64,000 nucleotides of DNA from Chitinophaga sp. (GCF_019236475.1 NZ_JAFAIX010000012.1:992001-1056000); one strand, 5' to 3'. Positions 28,274 through 37,260 are shown, numbered from the stretch's first letter. The notes: generated by a model from the sequence alone, not told the origin. Made by a program: numbers and translations.

Positions 28274-29257
28274 ATGTATACAAAACCAGTGATACGAAGC
28301 ATTTTTTTATGTCTGTTACTAGGACTGATCTTTCCAGTTGTCCTACGAGCACAAACTGCGCCGGAAGTACATGCCGGTGTAGACACTACCAGCATTAGAA
28401 TTGGTGAACAGATTAAACTTCGTCTTACCGCCACCATCCCAGCTAATCAGTTTGGGACTACTAAAATCGGATTTCCTGTATTACCGGATTCCATCGAACA
28501 TTTCGAGGTGGTTTCCCGTACCAATATTGATACCAGCGGAGATCAACAACTGAAAGTGTTGGCGCAAACCTTTGTGCTCACCAGCTTTGATTCCGGACAT
28601 TGGGAAATACCGCCTATGCGCTTTGATGTGCAAAAGGCGAGTAATAATGCAGTGATAGACACGTTGTCCACTTCGCCAGTTGGTGTAGATGTAGGCACGG
28701 TAGCAGTGGATACCACCAAAGCTTTCCGCCCGATCAAGACCGTACAGGGAGCTCCTTGGCGGATCTGGGATTACTGGATGGAGATTACCGGCGGTATGTT
28801 GCTGGTACTGATTATCATTGGTATTATCTGGTTTATTCGTAGCCGTAAGAAAGTGGTGCCTGAAAAGCCTACTCCTACCGTTACGCCTTATGAACTGGCT
28901 ATGCAACAGTTACATGCGCTGAAAGCAGAACAAGTTTGGCAACGTGGAGATGTTAAGATGTATTACACGCGTCTGACAGATATTCTTCGTACGTACTTCG
29001 AACATCAATTCGGCATTGCGGCACTGGAGCAGACTACAGAAGAATTATTGCAGCATATCAAGCCGGTTACAAAACTGAACCAGCAGCGGGATAAACTGCG
29101 CCAACTGCTTTCCTTAGCGGATCTGGCTAAGTTTGCGAAAATGCAGCCAACTGCAGATGAGCATGAGGCCTGTATGCGCCAGACAGAAGAGATTCTGGAG
29201 TGGACACGTCCTAAGAAAGAGAGTGAAAACGAAGGCGTAGTAACGCAGGAAGCATAA
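28274..29257 (+). CDS. BatD-like membrane protein
   Basis: A 327 aa protein: signal peptide to about residue 27, a periplasmic Ig-like beta domain (about 30-150), a single membrane helix at about 173-195 and a cytoplasmic helical tail with DVKMYYTRLTDILRTYFEHQFG, ending in acidic residues. This topology matches the BatD/DUF4381 type of the Bacteroides aerotolerance group. It probably joins the DUF58 and BatA proteins in a membrane complex whose purpose in stress survival is only partly known. Confidence 0.82.
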   Translation: MYTKPVIRSIFLCLLLGLIFPVVLRAQTAPEVHAGVDTTSIRIGEQIKLRLTATIPANQFGTTKIGFPVLPDSIEHFEVVSRTNIDTSGDQQLKVLAQTFVLTSFDSGHWEIPPMRFDVQKASNNAVIDTLSTSPVGVDVGTVAVDTTKAFRPIKTVQGAPWRIWDYWMEITGGMLLVLIIIGIIWFIRSRKKVVPEKPTPTVTPYELAMQQLHALKAEQVWQRGDVKMYYTRLTDILRTYFEHQFGIAALEQTTEELLQHIKPVTKLNQQRDKLRQLLSLADLAKFAKMQPTADEHEACMRQTEEILEWTRPKKESENEGVVTQEA

Positions 29258-29287
29258 TTATAAGCGAAAGGATTTAATAAGATATTA

Positions 29288-30298
29288 ATGGATTTATCTA
29301 CCTGGAAAAATATTGAATTTGCCTATCCGGCTTTTTTCTGGCTGTTTTTGCTGGTGCCGGTAATGGTTTATTGGTATATATCCCGGCGTAAACGTCAGCA
29401 GGGAGTGATGATGGTATCTTCCTTGGAGGGGCTTAAAGGATTGCCTGTTTCGTGGAAAGTGACCTTCCGGCCATTGCTGCTGATATTGCGCATACTCGCC
29501 TTTTCGGCCCTGGTAGTGGCATTGGCCCGTCCGCAAACGTCCAACACTTCTGAAAACATTGACAGTGAAGGGATTGACATTGTTATGGCAATTGATATCT
29601 CCGGAAGTATGCTGGCACAGGATCTTTCGCCCAACCGTATGGAGGCCGCCAAGAATGTGGCCATGGAATTTGTGGATAAACGCATCAGCGATCGTATAGG
29701 GCTGGTGGTGTTTTCCGGCGAAAGCTTTACCATGTGCCCTATCACTACAGATCATGGCGTATTGAAGAACCAGATCATGCAGGTGAAAAGCGGAATGTTG
29801 ACAGATGGAACCGCCATCGGGATGGGATTGGCCACTGCGGTAGACAGACTTCGCAGTAGTCACGCTAAAAGTAAAGTGATCATCCTGATGACAGATGGTG
29901 TGAATAACACCGGGTTGATAGATCCGCTGACCGCATTGGAGATCGCTAAAGCATATAAAATTCGTGTATACACCATCGGTGTAGGTACCATTGGTAAAGC
30001 CCCTTTCCCAATGCCAATGCCTGATGGAAGCGTACAAACAGTGATGCAAGATGTACAAATCGATGAGCCACTGATGAAGAAGATCTCCAAAGAAACTGGC
30101 GGTCAATACTTCAGGGCTACCAATACCGGTGATCTCCAACATATCTATAGCGAAATTGATAAGATGGAGAAAACCAAGGTAGAGATTACCTCTTACAAGA
30201 AATTTGCAGAACATTTCTTCCTGTTTGCCATGATAGGACTGGCTTGCATATTATTGGAAGTTGTGTTACGTTATACGCTTTTCCGCAGTTTACCATAA
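29288..30298 (+). CDS. batA: BatA, VWA-domain membrane protein
   Basis: A 336 aa protein with two N-terminal membrane helices (about 12-30 and 60-80), a VWA domain with an intact MIDAS start DISGS at 103-107 and later threonine and Asp (SGMLTDGTAIG, LMTDGVNN), and one C-terminal helix (about 308-328). Related to the Bacteroides aerotolerance proteins. The operon ends here with a terminator at 30323; batB, batC and batE do not follow. Confidence 0.92.
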   Translation: MDLSTWKNIEFAYPAFFWLFLLVPVMVYWYISRRKRQQGVMMVSSLEGLKGLPVSWKVTFRPLLLILRILAFSALVVALARPQTSNTSENIDSEGIDIVMAIDISGSMLAQDLSPNRMEAAKNVAMEFVDKRISDRIGLVVFSGESFTMCPITTDHGVLKNQIMQVKSGMLTDGTAIGMGLATAVDRLRSSHAKSKVIILMTDGVNNTGLIDPLTALEIAKAYKIRVYTIGVGTIGKAPFPMPMPDGSVQTVMQDVQIDEPLMKKISKETGGQYFRATNTGDLQHIYSEIDKMEKTKVEITSYKKFAEHFFLFAMIGLACILLEVVLRYTLFRSLP

Positions 30299-30322
30299 GT
30301 AGCTGCCTAAAAATTATACAGC

Positions 30323-30360
30323 GGATGCCTTGCCCATTATGCGGCAGGGCATCCTTTTTT
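30323..30360 (+). terminator. Bat operon terminator
   Basis: GGATGCCTTGCC, loop CATTATGC, GGCAGGGCATCC, then six T. One G-U pair in a 12 bp stem. It lies between the batA stop and the rsgA start and rules out an upstream start of rsgA. Confidence 0.87.
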
Positions 30361-30396
30361 ATTCTTACCTTTGATGTTCTAATAAAAATCAAGGCA

Positions 30397-31326
30397 TTGC
30401 AAGCATTAATCTACAAATCCACAGGTAGCTGGTACGTGGTGAAGACTGCCACCGGAGAAACATTTCAGGCAAGAATGAAGGGTATCTTCAAGAAGAACGA
30501 AGATATTACCTCCACGAATCCTGTTGCCGTAGGGGATCTCGTAGAAATTGAGCCGGAAGACGGCGATGCTGCCAATGCTATGATTACCGCCATTAGTGAC
30601 CGTCGGAATTATATTGTTCGCAGTTCTCCTCATGGCCGCAATAAAAAGCATATTGTGGCTGCCAACCTGGATCAGGCAGTGTTGATCTGTACTTTGAAGG
30701 AGCCCCGTACATCTCAGGGTTTTATAGATCGTTTCCTGGTGACAGCGGCAGCTTATCATATTCCGGTGATTTTGATCTTCAATAAGAAGGATATTTACCG
30801 GGAGAAGGAAATGGAGAAATTCGAGGAACTGGAGGAACTGTATACCGGGATTGGCTACCAGGTGATGTTGATTTCTGCGAAAGAAGAAGATGGTATTGAA
30901 GAAGTAAAGGCAGTATTGAAAGACAAGACCTCCCTAATGTCCGGCCACTCGGGCGTTGGGAAATCCTCCCTGATAAATGACTTGATGCCTGGCCTTGACC
31001 TGCGGACTACTGCGGTGAGTGGCTGGAGCGGAAAGGGATTACATACTACTACCTCCGCGGAAATGTATGATTTGCCCGAAGGAGGCCGCCTGATAGACAC
31101 TCCTGGTGTGCGTGAATTTGGTATTGTAGATATATCCAAAGCGGAACTCTCCCACTACTTCCTGGAAATGCAGCCCTACCTGGACGAATGCCAGTTCAAT
31201 AATTGTCTGCATATCAATGAACCCGGCTGCGCTGTGAAAGCGGCGGTCAACTCAGGCGATATCAGCGTCGATCGTTATGTCAGTTATGCTACCATCCTGG
31301 AAACAATCGAAGAAAAAGAATATTAA
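30397..31326 (+). CDS. rsgA: Ribosome small-subunit GTPase RsgA
   Basis: A 309 aa circularly permuted GTPase used in 30S maturation. The start is TTG 30397 (reads MQALIYKSTGSW), because the terminator lies just before and the family begins with ALIYKSTGSW. Motifs in permuted order: G4 NKKD at 129-132, G1 GHSGVGKSS at 183-191, G3 DTPG at 234-237, then the zinc finger C265, C270, H272, C278. The N-terminal OB fold and family length are normal. Confidence 0.95.
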   Translation: MQALIYKSTGSWYVVKTATGETFQARMKGIFKKNEDITSTNPVAVGDLVEIEPEDGDAANAMITAISDRRNYIVRSSPHGRNKKHIVAANLDQAVLICTLKEPRTSQGFIDRFLVTAAAYHIPVILIFNKKDIYREKEMEKFEELEELYTGIGYQVMLISAKEEDGIEEVKAVLKDKTSLMSGHSGVGKSSLINDLMPGLDLRTTAVSGWSGKGLHTTTSAEMYDLPEGGRLIDTPGVREFGIVDISKAELSHYFLEMQPYLDECQFNNCLHINEPGCAVKAAVNSGDISVDRYVSYATILETIEEKEY

Positions 31327-31345
31327 CGGGGAAGCACGTACGAAA

Positions 31346-31486
31346 CTATTTTTTCCCAGGAGCATTTAGCTCATCCAGTACTTTTTCAGCGCCCCAGTTG
31401 CGGCGTGGCTGAGGGCATCCTTTTTTTACAGTACGGCAACTTGCAGCCACAGCGGCCAACAGTACAATCAGCAGGAATTTTTTCAT
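31346..31486 (-). CDS. Small lipoprotein (46 aa) with KKGCP motif
   Basis: A 46 aa minus-strand gene starting MKKFLLIVLLAAVAASC: signal peptide and lipobox with the lipidated Cys17. The mature part is RTVKKGCPQPRRNW followed by an AEKVL helix and KK. It is too short for most gene calls but has a clear export signal and a 47-codon frame. It shares the motif KGCP and its orientation with the next small gene, so the two look like a tandem duplicate pair. Function unknown. Confidence 0.7.
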   Translation of the reverse strand: MKKFLLIVLLAAVAASCRTVKKGCPQPRRNWGAEKVLDELNAPGKK

Positions 31487-31497
31487 AGCAGTATGGA

Positions 31498-31650
31498 TTA
31501 AAATAAACGTCCCATCTGCTTACCTGCCTTGCGGTTGGAAGCTTTTACATCTTTCGTATAATAGTTGGAAGCGGGGCATCCTTTTTCCTGGGAAGCACAG
31601 CTAGCCAGCAGGAAGAGCCCAAATATTAACAGGCAAATACGAGCGTTCAT
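31498..31650 (-). CDS. Small lipoprotein (50 aa) with KGCP motif
   Basis: A 50 aa minus-strand gene: MNARICLLIFGLFLLASC gives the signal peptide and lipobox (Cys18), then ASQEKGCPASNYYTKDV and a basic tail with RKAGKQMGR. The stop (31498-31500) is 11 bp from the start of the 46 aa paralogue. Both are small outer-envelope lipoproteins with the same KGCP core. It lies 34 bp downstream of the stop of the carbonic anhydrase gene, which runs on the same strand, so all three may be one transcript. Confidence 0.7.
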   Translation of the reverse strand: MNARICLLIFGLFLLASCASQEKGCPASNYYTKDVKASNRKAGKQMGRLF

Positions 31651-31684
31651 AGGGGGATATTTGCCTGCAATATAAGGAATTTAT

Positions 31685-32224
31685 TTAAAGCGTCTTTTCC
31701 TTTGGCAGGACATCGTCGTACCAGGAAGCGTACATGGCATAGTTCTTAGAAATGCGGTTGATTTCCCCGCTAATCAGGACCATATCTATATCCTTCACTT
31801 TTTTAGCTGGAACGCCAGCCCAGATGGTTCCTGCTTCCACATGTGTACCTGCGAGGATAACAGCACCTGCGGCAATAATACTGTTGCTATCGATGCGAGC
31901 ATTGTCCATCACGATGGCGCCCATGCCAATGAGTACATCATGATCTATTGTACAGCCATGGAGGATGGCGTTATGGCCAATAGATACATTATTACCGACA
32001 ATCGTCTGTGATTTTTGATAAGTGCAGTGAATCACTGCGCCATCCTGGATATTGACATTATCGCCAATCCGGATGCTGTTTACATCTCCGCGTACCACGG
32101 CATTGAACCATACCGTGCAACCTTTTCCCATTACTACATCGCCAACAATAGTAGCATTAGGTGCAATGAAGGTATCTTCAGGAAGTTGCGGAGTGTGACC
32201 ATTTAAGGGCAGTATATAAGCCAT
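31685..32224 (-). CDS. Gamma-class carbonic anhydrase-like protein
   Basis: A 179 aa left-handed beta-helix protein with hexapeptide repeats (IVGDV, IRIGDNVNIQDGAV). The three metal-binding histidines of the gamma class are present at H66, H84 and H89 (VIHCTYQ, SIGHNAILHG). It resembles the YrdA/PaaY group, whose carbonic anhydrase activity is not always shown. Its start is 89 bp from the start of the divergent aminotransferase. Confidence 0.9.
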   Translation of the reverse strand: MAYILPLNGHTPQLPEDTFIAPNATIVGDVVMGKGCTVWFNAVVRGDVNSIRIGDNVNIQDGAVIHCTYQKSQTIVGNNVSIGHNAILHGCTIDHDVLIGMGAIVMDNARIDSNSIIAAGAVILAGTHVEAGTIWAGVPAKKVKDIDMVLISGEINRISKNYAMYASWYDDVLPKEKTL

Positions 32225-32313
32225 AATTAATTGTTTTAACGCGTGGTATACAAATATAACAATTAGTAATTAGCAGTTGTTTTCTACCTTCGCAGTAATA
32301 GTGTAGATGAGAT

Positions 32314-33501
32314 ATGAATAACAGGCAACTTTTTTTGCAGCACGTAGCGCAAACTTCTGACGCTCCCCTGGCACTGGAAATCGTGAAGGCCGAAGGCATG
32401 TACATGTGGGATGCAGATGGGAAGAAATACCTGGACCTGATTGCAGGGATCAGTGTATGTAATGTAGGACATTGTCATCCTAAGGTGGTGAAAGCGATCC
32501 AGGATCAGGCACAGCAATATATGCATCTCCTGGTGTATGGTGAATTCGTACAGTCGCCACAGGTATCCTTTGCCAAACAGTTGACAGATCGTCTCCCTAA
32601 TCAACTCAACTGCGTATATTTTACCAACTCCGGAGCGGAAGCGGTAGAAGGATCTATGAAACTGGCGAAACGCTTTACTGGCCGTACCAACATCGCGGCT
32701 TTTAATCGTAGTTATCATGGTTCCACGCAAGGCGCATTAAGTATTCTCGGGGATGAATATTGGAGAAATGCCTTCAGGCCTCTCCTGCCAGGTATTCAGC
32801 ACCTGGAGTACAATAGTTTCGATTCGTTAGATCAGATTACGGAACATACCGCTGCTGTCATTGCGGAAAGCGTACAAGCAGAAGGTGGTGTAAACCTACC
32901 GAACCTGGCCTGGATGAAAGCTTTGCGTGAAAAATGTACTGCCACTGGTACTTTGCTCATTTTGGATGAGGTGCAATGTGGTTTAGGGAGAAACGGTACC
33001 CTCTGGGCTTTTGAGCAACTCGGTATTGTACCAGATATTCTCATTCTTGGAAAGGCGTTGGGAGGCGGTATGCCATTGGGTGCATTTATATCCTCCAAAG
33101 AAATTATGTGGTCGCTGACCAATACGCCTGTACTTGGACATATTACTACTTTCGGTGGGCACCCTGTGAATTGTGCCGCCGGACTTGCCGGATTCCAGGC
33201 ATTACTGGAAGAGGAACTAGTACCACAGGTGAAAGCCAAAGAACAGGTGTTTCTGCAACATCTGAAACACCCTGCCATCAAGTCTGTGCGCTCGCTTGGG
33301 CTGATGATGGCAATTGAACTGGAGAGCTTTGAAATCAATAAGAAAACGATTGATTATTGCATTGCCCATGGCGTGGTGACAGACTGGTTCCTGTTTGCAT
33401 CGGAATGCATGCGTATTGCGCCTCCACTGATTATTACGGAGGAGGAAATTATAGCCGCCTGCAAAATTATTTGTGAAGGGCTGGATGTAGTAACGAAGTA
33501 A
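32314..33501 (+). CDS. Class III PLP-dependent aminotransferase
   Basis: A 395 aa fold type I enzyme of the ArgD/ornithine aminotransferase group. It has the YFTNSGAEAVEGSMKLAK segment, ILDEVQCGLGRNGTLWAFE (Asp holding the pyridine nitrogen) and the PLP lysine in LILGKALGGGMPLGAF. Acetylornithine, ornithine or 4-aminobutyrate are possible donors; no arg genes are adjacent, so the substrate stays open. The gene is monocistronic with a terminator at 33524. Confidence 0.92.
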   Translation: MNNRQLFLQHVAQTSDAPLALEIVKAEGMYMWDADGKKYLDLIAGISVCNVGHCHPKVVKAIQDQAQQYMHLLVYGEFVQSPQVSFAKQLTDRLPNQLNCVYFTNSGAEAVEGSMKLAKRFTGRTNIAAFNRSYHGSTQGALSILGDEYWRNAFRPLLPGIQHLEYNSFDSLDQITEHTAAVIAESVQAEGGVNLPNLAWMKALREKCTATGTLLILDEVQCGLGRNGTLWAFEQLGIVPDILILGKALGGGMPLGAFISSKEIMWSLTNTPVLGHITTFGGHPVNCAAGLAGFQALLEEELVPQVKAKEQVFLQHLKHPAIKSVRSLGLMMAIELESFEINKKTIDYCIAHGVVTDWFLFASECMRIAPPLIITEEEIIAACKIICEGLDVVTK

Positions 33502-33523
33502 AGAAATAAAAAAATGCTTGTAT

Positions 33524-33560
33524 AAAAAAAGGAATTGACCTTGCGTCAATTCCTTTTTTT
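33524..33560 (+). terminator. Aminotransferase gene terminator
   Basis: GGAATTGAC, loop CTTGC, GTCAATTCC, with seven A before and T tracts after. A perfect 9 bp stem, extended by A-T pairs. Confidence 0.88.
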
Positions 33561-33570
33561 TATTTTTTTC

Positions 33571-33599
33571 GTCGTTCCTGCCCACTAGGCAGGGACGAC
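33571..33599. repeat. Intergenic palindrome, copy 2
   Basis: GTCGTTCCTGCC, loop CACTA, GGCAGGGACGAC: a 12 bp inverted repeat with one G-U pair, beside a terminator between convergent genes, matching the copy at 18925-18953 (core GTTCCT-x-CC and GGCAGGGAC). Confidence 0.65.
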
Positions 33600-33622
33600 A
33601 GACAGGTGAGTTTTGCTTATTC

Positions 33623-36130
33623 TTAGAACTGTAGTTTAAAGCTACCGAATACGCCGAATTGTTTGCTTTTAGGTTCGTCAGGAAGTGCGGCGGGAGCCAC
33701 TCTCCATACAAAATCTACTCGCAGGAATTTGAAGATATTCTCTATACCTGTACCCACTTCCACGTATGGATTTTTCTCCAGCGTTTTAAATGGAAAGCCA
33801 TTGTTGAGATTCAGTTGTTTGTTGGCATCCGAGAGAGAGCCAATCACACCTTTGGCTGTCCAGAACTGGCGCCACTTCAGCTTTTTAATTAATGGAATAT
33901 ATCCGAAAATACCGTTACCGATGGTATGTTCCACATTGAAGCCCGCATATTGATCGCTGAGGAATTCGAAGCGGTTCATCATATTGAAAGCATACTTATT
34001 GTAGTAGTAAATTTCGTTACCTGGATGTACTTCCAGCGAAGTATATGGCAGTGTACCGAAGATTTTTCCTCCGTACACATTATAGTACAGCGTACCGAAA
34101 GGAGGCAGCTTCACGTAGTCGGATATACTAAGCGACATTTTATTGTACGACTGGCTGCTGTTAGCGATACCAGGGACACCCAGGGCGTATTTAAATTCTA
34201 CGATAGGGAATTTACTACCAAGACTATAACGATAATAGTTTCCTTCCAGGAATTCTTCTTGGAAAGCGTAGCGGAGTTTTACTTCCACTTCTGCTGAGGT
34301 GAGTGGATCGCCAGTAGTGGTTGTATTTTTATAGCTATCGAGTGTAGGCAGTGGTTCAAAAGGTCTTACTTGTTTATGCACCAGGGAAACCTGATGAGAG
34401 AAACCACTGTAATACTCTTTGAAAAACTCTACGCGTTTTTCATCTACCAATAAGAATTTCTGTGGTACATTATTTTTACGGATAGCGAGTGTGAATATGT
34501 TGTCCGAGCCCACTTCATCGTAGTAATGAGAGCCGTTGTCCAGGTCGCGGGCATAGGAGCCATATATGTACATGCGTGGATGTCTTTTCAGTAGCCATAG
34601 TGCCGACATTTTTCCTTTCCATGCATGATCTTGGAATCCATATGCCAAGTAACCGTAGAGGTAAAGATCCTTATTGAATTTAGGGGTGGTACCGAGGTCT
34701 AAACGCATACGGAAGCCTTCCAATCGGTTTTGGGAGAAGGCGTACCAGTAAGGACCCCATTCTAACAGGCCGAGTGGCTTATACCCTGTTGCCAGGAAGC
34801 GAATGGTGTTAGAGTACTTTTGGAACAGTGGCATTTTCTGGAGGCTATCCACCATTTTATAGATACCAGCTTCGTTTTTACTCAGTTCTTCTGGGCGATT
34901 ATTATCCCAGAATGTATCCTTCTTGAAACGGGCGCTGTCCAGCAATGTAATATTCTCCGGGTAACGTTTATCGGAGAAGATATTGGTGGCGGATGTATCG
35001 TTTGTGACGACATCCGAGTAGGTCGTGGTTTTGCGGCCTATAAAATCGAATGTTTTACCGGGTTTCGGGCTTGGTGCCCAGAAATCGGCGATAAATTTAT
35101 CCTTATATAGGAACCAGGAGCTATCTGGTAATTGTTTGAATTCTTGTACCAGGCTTACTTTGCGTACAAAGTTGAGGTTGGCTGCTGAAGGAACAGACAG
35201 CGTTGTTTTTTGTACCGCATAAGTTGTATCATGAACCCAAATATCGCCGATGAAAACGTTTTCTCCTTTACGTTTAGGCGTAAAGTTTAGTTTAATAAAA
35301 CGTTGATTGTTAACATATTGAGTGTCAGATATTTTGTAGTCGTAGTAGAAGGCCCCGTTATTATTGATAGGGCTTACAAACTGTTTATCAAAAACTGGGA
35401 TGAAGTTATCGTAGATATTGATGTTTTGATACATACCGCCCAGGAACTTATGCACGCTTTCATTATCGATACCGGAGGTACGGGCAGCTTTGATAATTTC
35501 TTTTGTTTTATGGGGTTTAGATTGGTAGTAGTAATCGGATAAAGATTCGGTTAGGAAGATGGGAAGAAATGGTTTGTCTTCCGAAGTACTATCGATATTT
35601 TCCAGTACGAAAGCAAATGGTTTTGTAAACCTGTTACGGGATAGTTTATCCTTGTTCAGGTTTTTCATATCCAGTTCCAGCTTATTGTAAATTTCGTACT
35701 TGTAATTATCTAGTTTCTGATAATTGTTTTCCGGTTTGTGTTTGATGATTTGCCGAAGGAGGATGAGAGCCCAATTGACGTTGGCTTTGATTTCGTATGT
35801 TTTCAGCGAAACATCGGAGCGAGTGATTTCGAAGTTGATGGTTTGTTCCTTCAGTGTTCTGTTGACGTACATTTTGGTGAGATTATATCCCATCACACGT
35901 ACTTGCAGGGAATCTGCGGGGATGACGTTGAGTTCAAACAAGTATTTACCTTCTGCATTGCTAACCATTCCTGTTTGGGTATTGGTGAATTGCAGGGTAG
36001 CAAAAGGGATGATTTCTTGGGAGTGAGCATCTCTGACAACTCCACTGATTTTATACTGTTGAGCCTTTAAGCCTGAACACCAGGCGAATACGATTAAAAT
36101 GATTCCTAATATTCTTTTCCAGTCTATCAT
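33623..36130 (-). CDS. DUF5686 outer-membrane protein
   Basis: An 835 aa protein from ATG 36130 (MIDWKRIL); 14 codons of open frame upstream are without signal value. Signal peptide to about residue 24 (GLKAQQ), an N-terminal carboxypeptidase-regulatory-like Ig domain (ISGVVRDAHSQEIIPFATLQF), then a long DUF5686 part and a C-terminal beta-barrel-like domain ending GSFKLQF with a terminal aromatic. The family is common in Bacteroidota and its function is unknown. Gene stands alone. Confidence 0.9.
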   Translation of the reverse strand: MIDWKRILGIILIVFAWCSGLKAQQYKISGVVRDAHSQEIIPFATLQFTNTQTGMVSNAEGKYLFELNVIPADSLQVRVMGYNLTKMYVNRTLKEQTINFEITRSDVSLKTYEIKANVNWALILLRQIIKHKPENNYQKLDNYKYEIYNKLELDMKNLNKDKLSRNRFTKPFAFVLENIDSTSEDKPFLPIFLTESLSDYYYQSKPHKTKEIIKAARTSGIDNESVHKFLGGMYQNINIYDNFIPVFDKQFVSPINNNGAFYYDYKISDTQYVNNQRFIKLNFTPKRKGENVFIGDIWVHDTTYAVQKTTLSVPSAANLNFVRKVSLVQEFKQLPDSSWFLYKDKFIADFWAPSPKPGKTFDFIGRKTTTYSDVVTNDTSATNIFSDKRYPENITLLDSARFKKDTFWDNNRPEELSKNEAGIYKMVDSLQKMPLFQKYSNTIRFLATGYKPLGLLEWGPYWYAFSQNRLEGFRMRLDLGTTPKFNKDLYLYGYLAYGFQDHAWKGKMSALWLLKRHPRMYIYGSYARDLDNGSHYYDEVGSDNIFTLAIRKNNVPQKFLLVDEKRVEFFKEYYSGFSHQVSLVHKQVRPFEPLPTLDSYKNTTTTGDPLTSAEVEVKLRYAFQEEFLEGNYYRYSLGSKFPIVEFKYALGVPGIANSSQSYNKMSLSISDYVKLPPFGTLYYNVYGGKIFGTLPYTSLEVHPGNEIYYYNKYAFNMMNRFEFLSDQYAGFNVEHTIGNGIFGYIPLIKKLKWRQFWTAKGVIGSLSDANKQLNLNNGFPFKTLEKNPYVEVGTGIENIFKFLRVDFVWRVAPAALPDEPKSKQFGVFGSFKLQF

Positions 36131-36213
36131 ATCTAACAACAATATTATAGCATTTAGCGCTAAACTTTGCATCTATGAAGATTCATTAACGGTCCTATGA
36201 CAAAAAAATATAT

Positions 36214-36253
36214 TTTGAAATATGTAAACTTTGATTAGCTTTGTAGTGCAAAG
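36214..36253 (+). promoter_or_regulatory. Promoter with overlapping palindromic operator
   Basis: TTTG at 36214-36217, an 18 bp spacer, then TAGCTTTG at 36236-36243 match the Bacteroidota -33/-7 elements. A palindrome CTTTG-TAGTG-CAAAG (36239-36253) overlaps the -7 box and lies 10 bp before the ATG 36264, so a repressor bound here would block transcription. The same palindrome appears before creD at 37225. Confidence 0.65.
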
Positions 36254-36263
36254 TGCTTTTTAT

Positions 36264-36908
36264 ATGACAGATCACGAACATCTCAAGACATTAACTGATA
36301 TCAGGAAGATGATGGAGCGTAGTAGTCGCTTCATATCCTTGAGTGGGTTGAGTGGGATATCTGCGGGTATCAGTGCATTAGTTGGGGCGTTTATCGCGAA
36401 CAGTTGGTTTCGGGAGTATTATGATCGTTGGGAGTTGCGTCATGGGTATAATGAGATGGACTTTATATCGTTGCGTAACAATCTGGTTTTGTTAGGATTT
36501 GGCGTGATGGCGGCGGCTTTGTTTTTTGGTTTTCTGTTTACCTGGCGTAAAGCGAAGCGGGACAATATTCCGGTATGGGATAGAAGTGCGAGGAGGTTGG
36601 CGGTGAATGCATTTATTCCGTTGGCAGCGGGAGGTATCTTCATCCTGGGGCTGATATATAATCATGCTGAGAAGCTGACGGCAGCATCTTGCTTGATATT
36701 TTATGGGTTGGCGTTGATTAATGCTAGCAAGTATACGGTATCGGATGTACGATATTTAGGGCTAACAGAAACAGCGTTAGGTTTATTGAATCTTTTCTTT
36801 TTGAACAAAGGGCTTTATTTTTGGGCCATTGGCTTCGGTTTTTGTCACATTCTGTATGGTGCATTGATGTGGTGGAAATATGAACGAAAAGGGAGCCTTC
36901 AAACATGA
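36264..36908 (+). CDS. Membrane protein of regulator-CreD cassette
   Basis: A 214 aa protein with five to six membrane helices; ATG 36264 fits the promoter at 36214. Short hydrophilic start with DHEHLKTLTDIRKMMERS, then alternating helices, and a C-terminal YERKGSLQT tail. I do not know its function. It overlaps the regulator gene by 4 bp (ATGA), so they are translationally coupled, and it precedes creD. Confidence 0.8.
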   Translation: MTDHEHLKTLTDIRKMMERSSRFISLSGLSGISAGISALVGAFIANSWFREYYDRWELRHGYNEMDFISLRNNLVLLGFGVMAAALFFGFLFTWRKAKRDNIPVWDRSARRLAVNAFIPLAAGGIFILGLIYNHAEKLTAASCLIFYGLALINASKYTVSDVRYLGLTETALGLLNLFFLNKGLYFWAIGFGFCHILYGALMWWKYERKGSLQT

Positions 36909-37207
36909 GCATGAATCCGATCGGTAACTTAAATAAGATTTTTGAAAGCCGTATACGCCTAGGAGTGATGAGTATTCTGATGGTCAATGAGGAAGTGAAT
37001 TTCAATGACCTGAAACAGATGTTGGAAGTAACGGATGGAAATCTGGCTTCTCATCTCAACACCCTAGAGGAAAATGGCTATATCAAAGTGCATAAAGGAT
37101 TTATTGGTCGGAAGACCAATACCACCTATGCTATCACTACTGCTGGGGAGAAAGCCTTTAAAGGGCATCTCGCAGCCCTCGAAAATATGATCAAGTTTAC
37201 ACGTTAA
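36905..37207 (+). CDS. Winged-helix transcriptional regulator
   Basis: A 100 aa protein with an HTH_27/PadR-like winged helix: NLNKIFESRIRLGVMSILM, then VNFNDLKQMLEVTDGNLASHLNTLEENGYIKVHKG as the recognition part. No ligand domain. It is coupled to the upstream membrane gene by a 4 bp overlap and 53 bp before creD. The palindromes CTTTG-N5-CAAAG before both flanking genes are its likely binding sites. Confidence 0.9.
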   Translation: MSMNPIGNLNKIFESRIRLGVMSILMVNEEVNFNDLKQMLEVTDGNLASHLNTLEENGYIKVHKGFIGRKTNTTYAITTAGEKAFKGHLAALENMIKFTR

Positions 37208-37222
37208 TTTTTTTTGCCTTTA

Positions 37223-37241
37223 TACTTTGAAATACAAAGTA
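37223..37241 (+). promoter_or_regulatory. creD operator palindrome
   Basis: TACTTTG-AAATA-CAAAGTA, a perfect 7 bp inverted repeat with 5 bp spacer, 19 bp before the creD start. It shares the core CTTTG-N5-CAAAG and the downstream CTTTT with the site at 36239-36253. Confidence 0.65.
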
Positions 37242-37260
37242 CTTTTAAAAATAAAAACAC

